From Sycobia sp. Sy_11 (lineage: Eukaryota; Arthropoda; Insecta; Hymenoptera; Epichrysomallidae): a DNA stretch of 64,000 nt. Location: NCBI GenBank assembly GCA_018907035.1, contig JACCIC010000015.1:1094501-1158500 (forward strand), in the 5' to 3' direction. Positions 1-12,259 of this stretch are shown piece by piece. The first letter of the stretch is position 1. Every line of letters starts with the position of its first letter. The notes below the pieces were generated by a model. The model saw nothing but the letters and a program-made list of their open reading frames with translations. It did no database searches and was not told where the DNA came from. A program made the position numbers and the translations under genes.

Positions 1-1739
1 TCGATCAAAATATCCTACTATCAAGATTTTTCGACTGTACTGGTGATACGGATATTTGAATATCTGGAAAAAATTCGCATATTCAATTATTCGGTTAATC
101 TGGTTATTCGAATTATATTGATTGAAAAAGTTAATTAGGGCTATTTGTGCATTAAATAATTATTGTACTTTTTTTCTACAACCTAAACAAATCTCATTAA
201 TTCTTTAAGTACATAACAGGAGACTAAATTGATTTTTTTGTTAGTTATAGCTACTTCTGACATTTAAATATGCGAATATTGATCAGCTGTGCATGTATCC
301 ATATAAATAAAGTATATATGTTAATATAATTACATATGTACCATAATTAAAATTTACCCGGATAACATTTTACCCTAAATTGATAATTGGGCTATAACCG
401 GATATCGAGATACGTCTAAACTTAGCACATTGTAAGCCTTCTCAATTAATTATTAGTTTTATTTTTTGTAAATATATGACCCTGCTCGCTTATATATCGG
501 ACAAGATAGCCCTAAATTTGAGGATGATCACGACTGCATTTGGCGCAGTTTGATACCGGCTGCATTTGGTGAACGTGCTTAATATCGAGCAGTTCGCGAA
601 AGCCAGAGAGCGAATGGGTGAGAATGGCGAAATAGAGTTTCCACGGAACGAACTTATTTTTATTCCTCGCCGAAAGACGCTCGGGGCGGCTCGTACAATA
701 AAAGAATGGTCCCGGGCGCTAAAATAATCAGATGGAGAGTTGCGAAATCTTTCTCGGATTTTGCGCCTTTAGGCCGGTGATTTATGTTAACATGTAGCGT
801 GCGAAAAAAGTCACTTTTAAGTTGCAAAGTATTCTGCTTGTTGTTATTTTTACACACCAAGCGTGCTTTATCGATAGACTGTAGATAAAATACTATTGAT
901 TGCATTGTTTTAGGTATATAAAATTAGATGATTATGACGAAATAGCAAATTTTATTAACGTCATTCAGAGACTGTTAAAATTCCTCTCTATAATGTATTC
1001 ATTTGCCGAAAAGCGGATGCGGTTTATGAAGTTTTTATGTATTTATTTTAAGATTATCCAATTAATTTAAAACTGGTCGGTCATTCAGCCAAGTGATTCT
1101 ATAGACTTCGATCGCAAAAAAGGTTCTTATTCTTAACGCTGCTGCCATATTAAGTTAGGTCTCCTTTTTTCATCCTTCCTGATTACCAAATGTACAAGAA
1201 TATTTTTTTCATAAATAAAAAATTTTGTTAAGACACTGGGCTAATTTTTACTAAAATGAAATGGGCTCACACCCGAAACATCCTCGTTCATTTCAAAAAA
1301 GTTTTATCCAAAATAGTTAAATTTTATAAAAATCATTGGTGCAGGAATAGAAATGTCTATACAGGAATAATAATTCCTTTATTGTATATTGATCAATCCT
1401 TATGAAAATGAAATTGGAGCACCGCCAAAAATTGTCATTGATTCGCAAGATTTTTTATTTAAGCCGACTGTATAGCTAGAAAATGATCGCTGAACAAACA
1501 TAAGAAATAAAAAATACAAGTTTCAAATTAAAAATCTACTTTTTCAAAGTCGGTTATAACGTAGGATAGATTAACTCTTAATTTAAAAATATTTTTTTTA
1601 TTTTTAGCGATAAATAAAGATTTGATTACAGTAGTTATATTATTTACATTATATTGAACATAGAATTGTACATTAATAAAATATTATATAAATTGTATTA
1701 TGTTTCAATTATCTATAAATTGAAGACTTTTTTAGACTT
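1..1739. other. AT-rich non-coding flank
   Basis: I see no gene, RNA or recognisable transposon here. Frames are short and broken. A slightly GC-richer patch at about 590-740 has no splice-bounded reading frame that I recognise. Confidence 0.5.
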
Positions 1740-2999
1740 TTCCGATTCTTGGAGTAAGATCTTGCCTTGAAAATCCTGCACTGGTCGAATTATTCCATTG
1801 AAAGGGAGTCCGTGCAGACTCTCGATTTTAATTCATGGCTCTCCAAACCCAGATAATGTCCTAAATCATCTACAGTTTCCTCGGCTGTTAAAGGTCTATC
1901 GACCATTCCAATTTCATCTCCATAATAAATCATGACGAACCCCAGAAAATCATAGCTAGCATTGCTATTTCATCAACGCGATTATTATTCCAGCCATATT
2001 TGGATGCCACACGGTAGAAATCATGATGCCCTGTTACCCAATTAGGTACTTTATTTTTCACTACAGAACTAAGTCAGTGGTCAATTAAGCGTTTAGCATC
2101 TGCCGCTGAAGTGTTATTATTTATTCCTTATGTTGTAAAAATTACATTAAATGAAATGAGATTTAATTCGTAAAATCTTATAATCATTGACTCATTTAAA
2201 CATGTTTCCACGAGAAATAATATGTCATCTGTGTGGTGTTGCTTAAGATAATCATCTACAGTTACTGACTTCCAATCATAAATAAGATTCACGCTTTCAT
2301 TCGAGTTTCTTGTACGAATGTGATCCAAATACATATAATGATCGGGTGTTACATTTAATCAAAATAACGGCTCATCGCGAAATTTCTCATCCTCGAACAA
2401 ACAAGCAACAGCATCGAAGGGAAAATCATCTACTCCCCGTTCCATCCAAAATCAAAGAACGTTCGCCACTTCCTGCACTACTTCTGAATTACGATAGTCT
2501 AAATCTGGTTGCCCTACATGATAGTAGTATTGCTGATGTTTTTCATTATATTCCCAAGCAGATCCTCCAAATACAGAAATCCATTTCATAGGAGGGCCTC
2601 CGTTCGTTCTTTTTCTCCAGATATAACAATCATCATATGTTTTAATGCGATCTATATTCTTTTGAAACCAGTCATGTTGATCTGAACTGCGATTAAGCAT
2701 AAAATCTAGCAATGCCTTAAGTTGAAGTGATATTGCCTTATCAATCAAATTGTCGAAGTCCTCCAAAGTTCCATAGTCTGACGATGTATCCATAAAATTT
2801 GAAATATCATAGCCACCGTCTTTCTGCGGAATTGAAAATATTGGCGACAAACAAAAACCATAAATTTCACTCTCCTTAAGATAATCTAAATTGCTTGTAA
2901 TTCCATTCAGGTCGCCAATTCCATCACCATCGCCATCACCACATCGCTGTCTTCTAAACTTTGAGGATATATCTGGTAAATTATACTTGTTTCCCACTA
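1740..2999 (-). pseudogene. decayed maltase / alpha-glucosidase (GH13) pseudogene
   Basis: Read on the minus strand, pieces of an insect maltase-like GH13 alpha-glucosidase follow in order: the start (YQIYPQSLEDSD, about 2940-2985), the calcium-loop-like DGDGIGDLNGI, GGYDISNFMD, the region I strand, the nucleophile strand (GVDDFPFDAV, about 2415-2445), the acid strand (FLVET, about 2205), and GHHD with RVDEIAM (about 1975-2035), then YYGDEIGM. The pieces change frame (near 2938 and again near 1940) and carry in-frame stops. The invariant region I His is Arg, and the Arg two residues before the nucleophile Asp is Pro. The C-terminal beta domain after AGFS-equivalent residues is missing. Roughly 420 of about 570 residues are recognisable, with no obvious introns, so either a retrocopy or a decayed member of a maltase cluster is possible. 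Functional enzymes of this family hydrolyse alpha-1,4 glucosidic bonds in gut or salivary secretions; this copy cannot encode one. Confidence 0.85.
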
Positions 3000-3491
3000 A
3001 TCTGCAATAAGTTTAGTCTTATCGACATTTACTGAGTTAACTTCAGAATTCATGATAAAACATGACAAACTTGAAAGGGAAAATATATACATCGTGAATC
3101 TGCGTCTGTTTAATACGTTATCAAATCTTCAAATTCAAAAATCAAAACTTCATCAGCCTTTTAAAAATTATTAATATATTATTATAAAAATAAATCTTAA
3201 TAAAGTATTTATATTATATCAAATTCTTATGTGAGTTTATTGATTCAAATTCTTATGATTTTATAGTTATTATATCCAATTCTTGGTGATCCGAGTTCTC
3301 ATCCCGATCTCGCCCAATTGATACAAGCACCGCTATAATAATTTACTACATATGCTTTATTGAAAAACACATTTTAGACCTCCATCGTTGACTAGCACTT
3401 ATATTTGGAAGCATAAATAGAGCGAAGTTAAATAACATATTAATCCGTGAAACACTCAGAATTCTTAGATAAATTATTATTCTCTTTGCTC

Positions 3492-3494
<3 letters not shown>
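3000..3494. other. AT-rich non-coding
   Basis: Region upstream of the maltase pseudogene. I find no promoter or exon that I can support, and the missing N-terminal signal-peptide part of the maltase is not evident here. Confidence 0.4.

Positions 3495-3576
<82 letters not shown>
3495..3576. repeat. compound (CT)n-(TA)n microsatellite
   Basis: Uninterrupted CT dinucleotides run straight into TA dinucleotides. The frames through it give only Ser-Leu and Tyr-Ile runs and are not genes. Confidence 0.97.
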
Positions 3577-3578
<2 letters not shown>

Positions 3579-4511
3579 ATATTATATTTCATGTTGCGGC
3601 GATTAAGCTGCATTTTCTATACAGCCTAATACACGCAAAACTTTAAATCCGAATAATTAAAGTTTAAAATTAAAATACTCGGGCAATGATCTCGATTAGC
3701 GGTCGAACGCACGACAATCAAAACAATGTAAGCGCGAATATTAAATATACCTACCTCACGAACGTAGACTAAGGGAGAGCAGGGTGGGATACGCTTACAT
3801 CGCGAGAGCCGCAGCGGCGCGGCAGCCAGCGTGGAAAAGATGTCCCGCGCCTACGAACTCGGGAGGCGGTAAAAACACTAGTCGCTGCATTTCAAGCATC
3901 CCATTTTTATTAAATAATATGGAAGTCTCATTTTTGCTACTTTTATATTATTTAATATACAGCACGCAAATAAAAGAATATATGCAAATAAATATTATAA
4001 AGAATACACGAATAATTAAACGTGTGTGAACGTTCTAAAGGACAAAAATATATAATTAAATATTATTTACACAGTGATTATTATCATTCTAATCTATTTG
4101 AATTATTATCATTACTATTATTATTATAACTAAATATTATTGAGAAACCGAGATAATTTAACATTAACTATTTAATATTATTTAACAATGTTCAGAATGC
4201 TTAACAATGTAAATAATAATTAATTATTTAACATTGTTGATATTATAATAATTAAACACTAAATCACGAGATATATATGACTGATTACTATTTATACAAT
4301 TGTAATTGTCATAATTTATTATAATTAGTGTCAGTATATTATTATAATTATCCAGAATCCGAAAGAAATAAATACTAATATAATTATTATTTAATTCTTA
4401 TCATAATTTGTTACAATAGTCACAATTATTATTATTATTATGATTTATTATAATGAATTATTCTTATTATTTGAAATAAATATTCGTAAGAACTAAATCA
4501 CCTATTATAAT
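3577..4511. other. non-coding, ATT-rich low-complexity
   Basis: A short GC-rich patch at about 3770-3880 is followed by several hundred bases dominated by ATT/TTA-type words (4040-4500). No gene is visible. Confidence 0.5.
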
Positions 4512-4963
4512 TGTAAGACGGGACCGAAATCATTATAGTAATACGAGCGTCCTCAAGGACAAGATCACACATTAGCATTGCAATTATTATTATTATATTA
4601 GAAAAAATTAATCGAACGGTGGTGTAAACACGCAATCGACTGATTTTTTGAGTATAAAGGGGCGAGTTGTCCGTCTCAAAAGCAGTTTTCTCGACGATAC
4701 GGCCGAAAGAAGGTCCCTAGAGCTATCCCGAATCCAGAGCTCCAGTAATCCTGCCCGTCTGAAAATCCTGAATAGTATAGCTGCGTTCCTGGACGCGCGG
4801 CGCTCTGTTAAAGCCAAGCGGTCTCACTCCTAGCCCCGAATAAAGTAGTGATCCTGGGTGTACGGGCTACGACGTGTTTTAGTGCTTGGGAAAAGAACCT
4901 GGTGGCAGGTTCAGCGAGTAGCTTCCTTCATTCCCCATACTTCTCCCCAGCCCCAGTAAAGGT

Positions 4964-5024
<61 letters not shown>

Positions 5025-5159
5025 GTGCGTGAGAATAGTAGAACAAGTGCGTATAAATATAAGTTGTAAATACCGTTTAAAAATAAGAAGCTTGCGGAAT
5101 ATAGTATAATAAAGTATAGTATAAGAGTTAAGATAAGAAATCTTTCTTGTTTTGTTACA
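4512..5159 (+). mobile_element. LTR-like block, possible solo LTR
   Basis: The block starts TGTAAGAC and ends TTACA. It has a TATA box (4653-4658) and an AATAAA signal (4839-4844) 186 nt later, the spacing expected for the U3-R-U5 order of a retrotransposon LTR. GC content rises sharply against the flanks at about 4600. A (TA)n tract (4967-5020) lies in the presumed U5. I find no matching target-site duplication at these ends, no second copy in the window and no clear primer-binding site, so the boundaries are tentative. Confidence 0.4.
4967..5020. repeat. (TA)n microsatellite
   Basis: About 27 TA units inside the LTR-like block. Confidence 0.95.
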
Positions 5160-6956
5160 GATCAGAGGGCCCGATGCTAGATATTTGCTTTACTATCTTG
5201 TGTTATTATTTTGTATGAAATTTAATAGAATATATATTATTATTGTTGCTTTTATATAAACATAATTGAGTATCGTGATTTTTTCCCGAAAACTCCCTTT
5301 CCTTTCAATCTGATCCTGGCGCCACCGCGTAAGCCATCCCGAAGGGAAAAGGGAAACGTTACAATGTATAACAAGGAGCGCGACGACACTCCGAAGGCAA
5401 TTATGGTTACTACAGCGTTCGGACGACCGTATTATACATACTTTCACATTGGGTCGCGAGATTTTTCAAATAATTATTGCGTTAATATTAAAAAATTATA
5501 TTACTTCTAATTATTCTTAATAGAAAGTTATCTCGTTAATACCACGATTCAAAAAAGTTTTATGTAAAAACTTTTATTATATTTATTATGCAGTGAATTT
5601 TTTTATTCGATTTCATTATCTTTCTAGTTATTGATTTTTGTCCATCGGGTAAATACGCACTAGATTTACGGAATTTCTGGTATTAAATAACTAACTTATA
5701 TATTTTTTCTATTGATACATGGTAAGCAGTGACATTAAATTGATTTGGAGGATAGATTAGAGAATTTTCTACAATATAATCAAATACCAATGAAGCAGAC
5801 TTTTATACAACATCATTTGTTCTGGGCGCATATGTCATTAAAAAGTATAGTTTGTCTTAATCCGTAGGATAGCGCTGCAATGGTTGTCCAACCCAACTAT
5901 AATTAACATTAAATTGAAAGCACAAAGTTAAATGAATAAAGAATAATACGTGTTGTCTAATTTACTTGACTTCAAAATTAAATTCATATTATCGTGATTT
6001 CTTAGAATATGCGTATTTTCAAAAGGTTCACAATAATTCTTCCAATAATTTTAAAATTAGACTATCGGCTAAATTTGCAATCTTATCCATTTATGAAATT
6101 TAATCTAATAATGTCAATGTTATTAAAGTATTGATCCGTGCAAAAAGTAATTATGAAGAGATAATTATTATTGAATATTCAACTGTTTCGATATATACAG
6201 AATGGGCAATAGAATCTTATACGACTCTGCCGTCGCGACAGCCCTTATACAAACTTATATGAAGATTTGCCAACAGTGTCAGGCGACTTATCGATCGGCA
6301 GTCGAGCTCTACAGTCCATTTTATTCCGCTCCGTAGATGATAAACCATCAATGACTCGGCCAAGCCTATTGTCCAAGATAAGACTGCCAAGTCACAAGTT
6401 TGCCCTATATAAACTCCTTGTTATTATTAACCTCGAATACGATATAGAGGGCGATCGGCACGAATGTTTGTATTTTTCCCGTTTCAAAAATCGACTGCGG
6501 CGAGCGCCAAATCAAATATTAAAGCAGAGGGTAGAAATTCAAGCTACGAGGCGCGGCGCCGCTGATGCCGATTTTATATATTATATCAATAAGAGAGGCA
6601 AAAATTACCTCATATAATATGCAAAAACGACGAGTTTGTATACAGACCGTAGATCCTGGAGATTGTACTTGTAGTCATTATTCTCTCTCTTTCTCTCTCC
6701 CTCTGTCTCTCCCTATCTCTCTTACTCTTTCGATCACTCGCTTTCTTTTCCCTCCATCCAGATAATATATATGAGGCTCTAAAACTGTCAATGCTTTTGT
6801 GATCATGTCACTCGTCATTTCTTCTGTAATATTATTGAATTTTATGAAATGCATATACGTGAAGGGTAAATATTGACATAATCTCTTTCGACAATCTCTG
6901 AGGCGCTCCGATTCTGATGAATGTTTTTAAGCAAATACATATATACACGTGAGCCC
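5160..6956. other. non-coding, mixed composition
   Basis: There is a GC-richer segment at 5270-5440 and another at 6220-6560. The latter contains CCCTATATAAACTCC near 6403-6417, which could be a TATA promoter or part of another LTR. A pyrimidine-rich CT tract lies at about 6680-6760. No protein family is recognisable in any frame. Confidence 0.4.
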
Positions 6957-7013
<57 letters not shown>

Positions 7014-7017
7014 GAGA
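6957..7017. repeat. compound (AT)n-(GA)n microsatellite
   Basis: AT dinucleotides (6957-6983) pass directly into AG dinucleotides (to about 7017). Confidence 0.95.
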
Positions 7018-7160
7018 TTGGTATAGAAAGAGAGAAAGAGAGAGTGATAACCGCATTGCTGCTCCGTGAAAGGTGGTGTAGCACGAGAGCGCATCGATTT
7101 GGAGAGAATGTAAGAAACCTGCGACCTTTTCGAGTAAGTGGTGTGCAGAAATATATGAGG

Positions 7161-7166
<6 letters not shown>

Positions 7167-7216
<50 letters not shown>
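7167..7216. repeat. (TA)n microsatellite
   Basis: About 25 TA units, uninterrupted. Confidence 0.95.
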
Positions 7217-7218
<2 letters not shown>

Positions 7219-8012
7219 CAGATTTCCAAATTGAAGCCGTTCTCAGTGGAAGTTCACTGTCATAAATATCACACTAATATTTGATACATGCAATTGGTAA
7301 TTTACAAAAATAATTTTACTCATTTGAATCACACTGGTCTTCTTAAGTTTTTCTTATGTAGGCAGAAATTAGGATTGCCTTAGTTCTATCCTACACTAAC
7401 TATACTAATCTTATCTGTACTTTCCCCTCTAGATTTTAAATTTTTTATTTCTTCTTCTAAATCATTCAATTCCTCCACTACCTTTTCGCAGGTAATTTGA
7501 AGTTGTATTGTTTATTTCTAAATATTCATTTGAGTGAGTTTAGTAAATAAGTGATTATTGTCCTAAAACTTCTACTCAATATAGTGGATCGTTGAATCAG
7601 ATATTCAAATTCTGCTCCATGACATTGTAAAATACTTAGCAAAGAAGATTGAAACCTTTTCCACTGTGAAGAAATTCAATCAACTTTAACGACCCTTTCG
7701 TAACGCGGTATATTGCTTTCTATGTTTCCGTGCACTGAATCTATTTTTCGAGGACACCCAAGCCCAAAAATTGGTCATTTTCGAGAATCGGCGCATTTTT
7801 TTATTTGAAATAGTTATTTTTCGAAGAAATAAAATTAATTTTCTGTGTAAACTAGTCACATTGACAAATTTTTATTTAAAGAATTTTTACATTTTAAAGA
7901 ATTTTTTGACCCCATACATATTTTTCATAAAATCTCATATTTTAAGAGAACAACTAGCAGTTTTTTAATTTCACCGAAATGTCGTTTGTCCCGAGTGTCC
8001 GATGGTCTAAAG

Positions 8013-8049
<37 letters not shown>

Positions 8050-11000
8050 GCGCAAAAACTCGAGGAAGGGGAGTTGTCAGCGAGATCTCGGCATGCAATC
8101 TCTGGTTATAGCGCGGAGTCCGTCCTATTTCAATTTATATTGTTACGCTCGACCGTACACAGTTATAACGACCCACTTGGGCGAGGAGGAGCTCTCGATC
8201 TCTAATTATATGATTATCTTTTTTTCCTTCCAGCGATTTTCAAGTGGCAGAGAGCCAAAATATGCATGGATTGTTTGTTTCTGCTTTAAACATAACAAGG
8301 CAAATTTTCTTATGATCATTATTTTAACTATATTCTTGTCGTTTAAATATACGATTTGCAGAGTGATTATTCAAATATTCGTTTTTATTCGACGATTATA
8401 CGTGTTATTGTTATGCACTTTCGAATTATGCATTGTTGTGCATTGTTATGCATTTTCGAATGGTAAATCCTTATTAACTGTTATTATCATCGTCATGAAC
8501 ATTATTAGTTGGTGCATAGATACTAATTTTCAATGTTATGTCCTTGCATTAATTCTATCGATTTTATTTATACTTGATCATACATATGTGTCTTATGTGC
8601 ATCCGATGGAAGCATAAACAACCCAAACGATTCCAAAATTTATCCAAATAAATTCATACGGTTCCGTGTCATTGAAAATATTGAAAATCGACAATAGAGT
8701 TGGATGTTTTACGTATTAAGTAATTTTAATGGGTTGGAATTACCTGCTTTTTAAATACGCAAATAAACCGTGTCACTGAAATCGAATTTATATCGGTTGA
8801 CAATAAAATCCATTTATTTAATGAAAGCGATTATTGCAATTTAATGCGTTGTATAAAAATTTACTACATGTAGAAATCAATAATTTTTAAAATCGTCAAA
8901 ACAATGGATTACACCCTCAAGCAATCAATTATATATTTTACACAGCTGAAATGTTCGGCGTTCGAGTATAGAAGTTAAAGATATATATGCACCATACACG
9001 TTGAAATATAATTTGTATTGTAGTTTAAGAATGCTTATTATATACTTATGCTGCGCGTAGAAAATTGCGAAACGTTGAAAATAACATACTTCACGTGTGT
9101 TCTTCGACCGTGTAAAGTAATGGAAAATTATCTTGTAAATTTTTAATCCCTTTTTTTATAATGACATAATGATTGAAACGCTGTCTAGATTAGTACGTAA
9201 AGTTGTCTAAAACAAAAAACTACTGGAAATATTCCAAGTAAATGATTTCATATATTTTTAACGCAAGTATTTATTAAATTCGTTATGTAAACTGTTTTCT
9301 TATATAAATGGTACAATTTCAGTTTTACCACAGCCTGATAAAAAATATATACATATATAAACAAAGTTGGTGTGAATTGCTCAGTTTTCAATTAAGATCG
9401 GAGTTCATTTGGCTTGAAATATATAGAATCCTATGGAATAGTATGGAAAATAGAATTTTCTTCTTTTACGTTGACCATATTTTCCTAAAAATAACTAATC
9501 CTTATCTTTATCAGCAAAGTTTGCAGCATCTTTGTAACGTTCAGGAAATTCCACAACTGAATCGTTTTATTCCTTTACACATCCGCCACTTTTACACTCG
9601 CGAGGCGTTTAAAAAAATGAAAATTTTTACTCCCATTCGAGAATAAAGAAAAAAAAGGTGCTCGATACCTATACCTCCTACGTTCCACCACAATCGCACT
9701 AAATGCTTTGCGTGAATTTTTTTTATTATTCGAAACTGAAAGGGAATTGCACGAAGAAACGGACTTTTACGTTGCCGTACAGGCTGTCGAGAAAACGTGC
9801 AGCCGATAAATAAACTACCGAATGCATGTGTGGCAGGGAGGGGGAAGCATTTCTGGCCACAGCGTCCGCTTCATTCCCGTGTTTCGAAAGTTTTTCCAGT
9901 CCTCCTAATAAAGACCGGATAATAATTTTTAATAAGTTCCGCAGAACGGCCACTACTGCTACCATCGCGATTATTTTGAATATTTTTCCCGGCTCGATGC
10001 TTCCGTTCGTTAAGCTCGATTCGGTGCGATAATTTGCACGGACGGTAGATTTTAACGGCAGGACCGATCGGCCGATAAGGCATTCCGATAACAAGCCGAC
10101 ATCGTCTACGCCCCCATTTATCCGGACCTAACTGGATATAGCAAGGATATTTCGAGTGTCTGTTTATAGTGGCGCTAATTGGATCATTCCAGAATTTATA
10201 TTTCAACCACCATTGGCTTCGTTCTTGCATCGATCCTGTACTATTCCATCCAATAGGATTCGCTGCCCCGTCCATTGCCGTGATTCGTAAAAAAAAAAAA
10301 AAAAACAAGAACATACAGCATCTTTTCCAAGCGTGGATCTAGGGGGAACTCGATAGAGCGAGTATTTCTCCTCCCTCTTCCACAAATAATCTATACGACC
10401 TCGAAATTTACGGACTTTTCATTTAATCCATTAATTTACCAAATAAAATTTACGGGCCTTGCTTGGTCTCGTGTCACCAAGTCGTTTTAAATATTTTACT
10501 CCAACACCGAGTGACAAGTTTCTGCCAAATTGCACAAAGGAGTGAACTCAGTCAAGTAGATTTAAAATAATATGTGTTTTAAAAGAATTTACAGTTAAAG
10601 TGTTCTCATATTAAATATTTCAACTTTAACTACACGTGCTCGTGTTTAATGGATATATTAATTAAAAGGTCAGGTCTTGTAATATTTTAACATGAACGAA
10701 GTTATATGATAATTCAACATATTCTATGTATATACACTATTGATGTAAAGTAATAACTACTCATCCTTATACTTTAATTGCAATGGATGCTTTTATTATC
10801 GAGCATAGTTGTGGTATATATAGTACGAATATTATATACTTCTATTACAAGCAGCCATCCATCGCTTTCTTTAGTTATATGGCTAATTATACCATCTCGT
10901 TAATGTTATGTTGTGGTATAGAAGAAAAAAAGTCAGCTTTAATGACATTATAAACAAAGGGAAAAATAATTCTTGGAGCCAGGGCGGGACTATGGAATAT

Positions 11001-12196
11001 CAACCCTCGACTGAGATAGATTGCCGTGTCGTTATCTTCCTATTATTGGCTCGACGTGTGTTTTTATCGCATAAAGGGTGGGTCAGCTCGATGCGAGGGA
11101 GAGGGATTGACGCACCCTATGTGCTTAATAATTTCTATGCGAATTGTTTGTTTTTCATTATCGGCAGAGTGATGGATGGTGGCGTGGGGGTGGGGCCGAG
11201 TGATTTTGTCAACACAGGTTCGACTGTTAACTTTCGGATTGTCTGACGAGTCTGTTATATTTACCGATAATAAGAATGGAATCGATACAAAGCCGCTACC
11301 TCGAAATCGCTGGATTGTATCGATGCTGTTGCCTTATTGGTGTCGGATGATCAGTATGGTATGTCTGCATAGTAGATTATTACAAAAAAACGAGAATTCT
11401 AAAATAGGTGATTAATTACTATATATAAAATAAAATGATTCGAGTGATATTTCCGTAAATATCTCTCTAATCGAAGAAACTCGAGAAATTTAAGTACACA
11501 ATTGTATAATAATAATGAAATATTCTTCTCAGTTTCAACAGTCCTATTTTTGTATGCAAGAAAGAAAATAATTCTTTCGAGATTTCATATTATTCTAATT
11601 TTTGAGAATTATATAATCTTTTATATTGTGCCTAGCATATCATGTGAAATTTCATCAGCAATATATGCTTGATTGTCTATACTAAAATATATCGTAAACT
11701 ATTTAGAATTCTCTTGAATTAGTATTGCTTCAGAAACAGTTTTAATTAAAAAAAAAAAGAATAATAGAAAAAACAAACACGTCGACCAAATCTCGCTGAT
11801 TCTCCGAGATTATTATTTTATTTTCTGGCCTGCCGTGCGCGAAAAGTTTTAACGAAAGGGGCGAACAAAAAAAAAACGGCTTAAATGTAAGAAATATTCA
11901 TGAGCAAGGAATTCTTTTGCCGTGAAGTAATTTCCACGCTTTGCCGGACTGCGTCTACAATGTTTTGTTTGGACAGCAAATTTCGTTGTGTATTTTACAA
12001 AAATTTTTTCCGAACCGCGATTTTATTTAAGAGAAAAATTTAAATAAAGAAGAAAAACGCAAAGTGAATTTTTGACAATGTCGACATTTTACCTTGCGAA
12101 AGAGATTGTTCTCTGAGTTGATTTAAGCCGAGCCGTATAATCGGACCCAGAGTTCGATCGGTCAATTCGATGCCTGTAATTTAAAAATGGTTTCCA
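7217..12196. other. gene-poor region with a short AT microsatellite and a GC island
   Basis: It contains an (AT)n tract at 8015-8044, a GC-richer block at 8045-8210, and a GC-rich island at about 9740-10380 ending beside a 17-nt A run near 10290. The longest open frame (7979-8617) starts across the AT microsatellite, is hydrophobic simply because it is T-rich, and resembles nothing I know. No exon can be supported. Confidence 0.45.

Positions 12197-12256
<60 letters not shown>
12197..12256. repeat. (AT)n microsatellite
   Basis: About 30 AT units with one interruption near the start. Confidence 0.95.

Positions 12257-12259
<3 letters not shown>

Noticed and set aside
660..905. 81-codon minus-strand frame
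   Set aside because: Isolated, with no homology recognised and no supporting splice or promoter context.
7979..8617. 212-codon open frame, hydrophobic
   Set aside because: It begins across an AT microsatellite. The hydrophobic content follows from T-rich codons, there is no recognisable domain, and the frame covers a change in base composition.
9726..10314. Overlapping minus-strand frames in a GC-rich island
   Set aside because: Two frames on the same strand overlap each other and a plus-strand frame overlaps both. There are no splice-bounded exons and no family resemblance.
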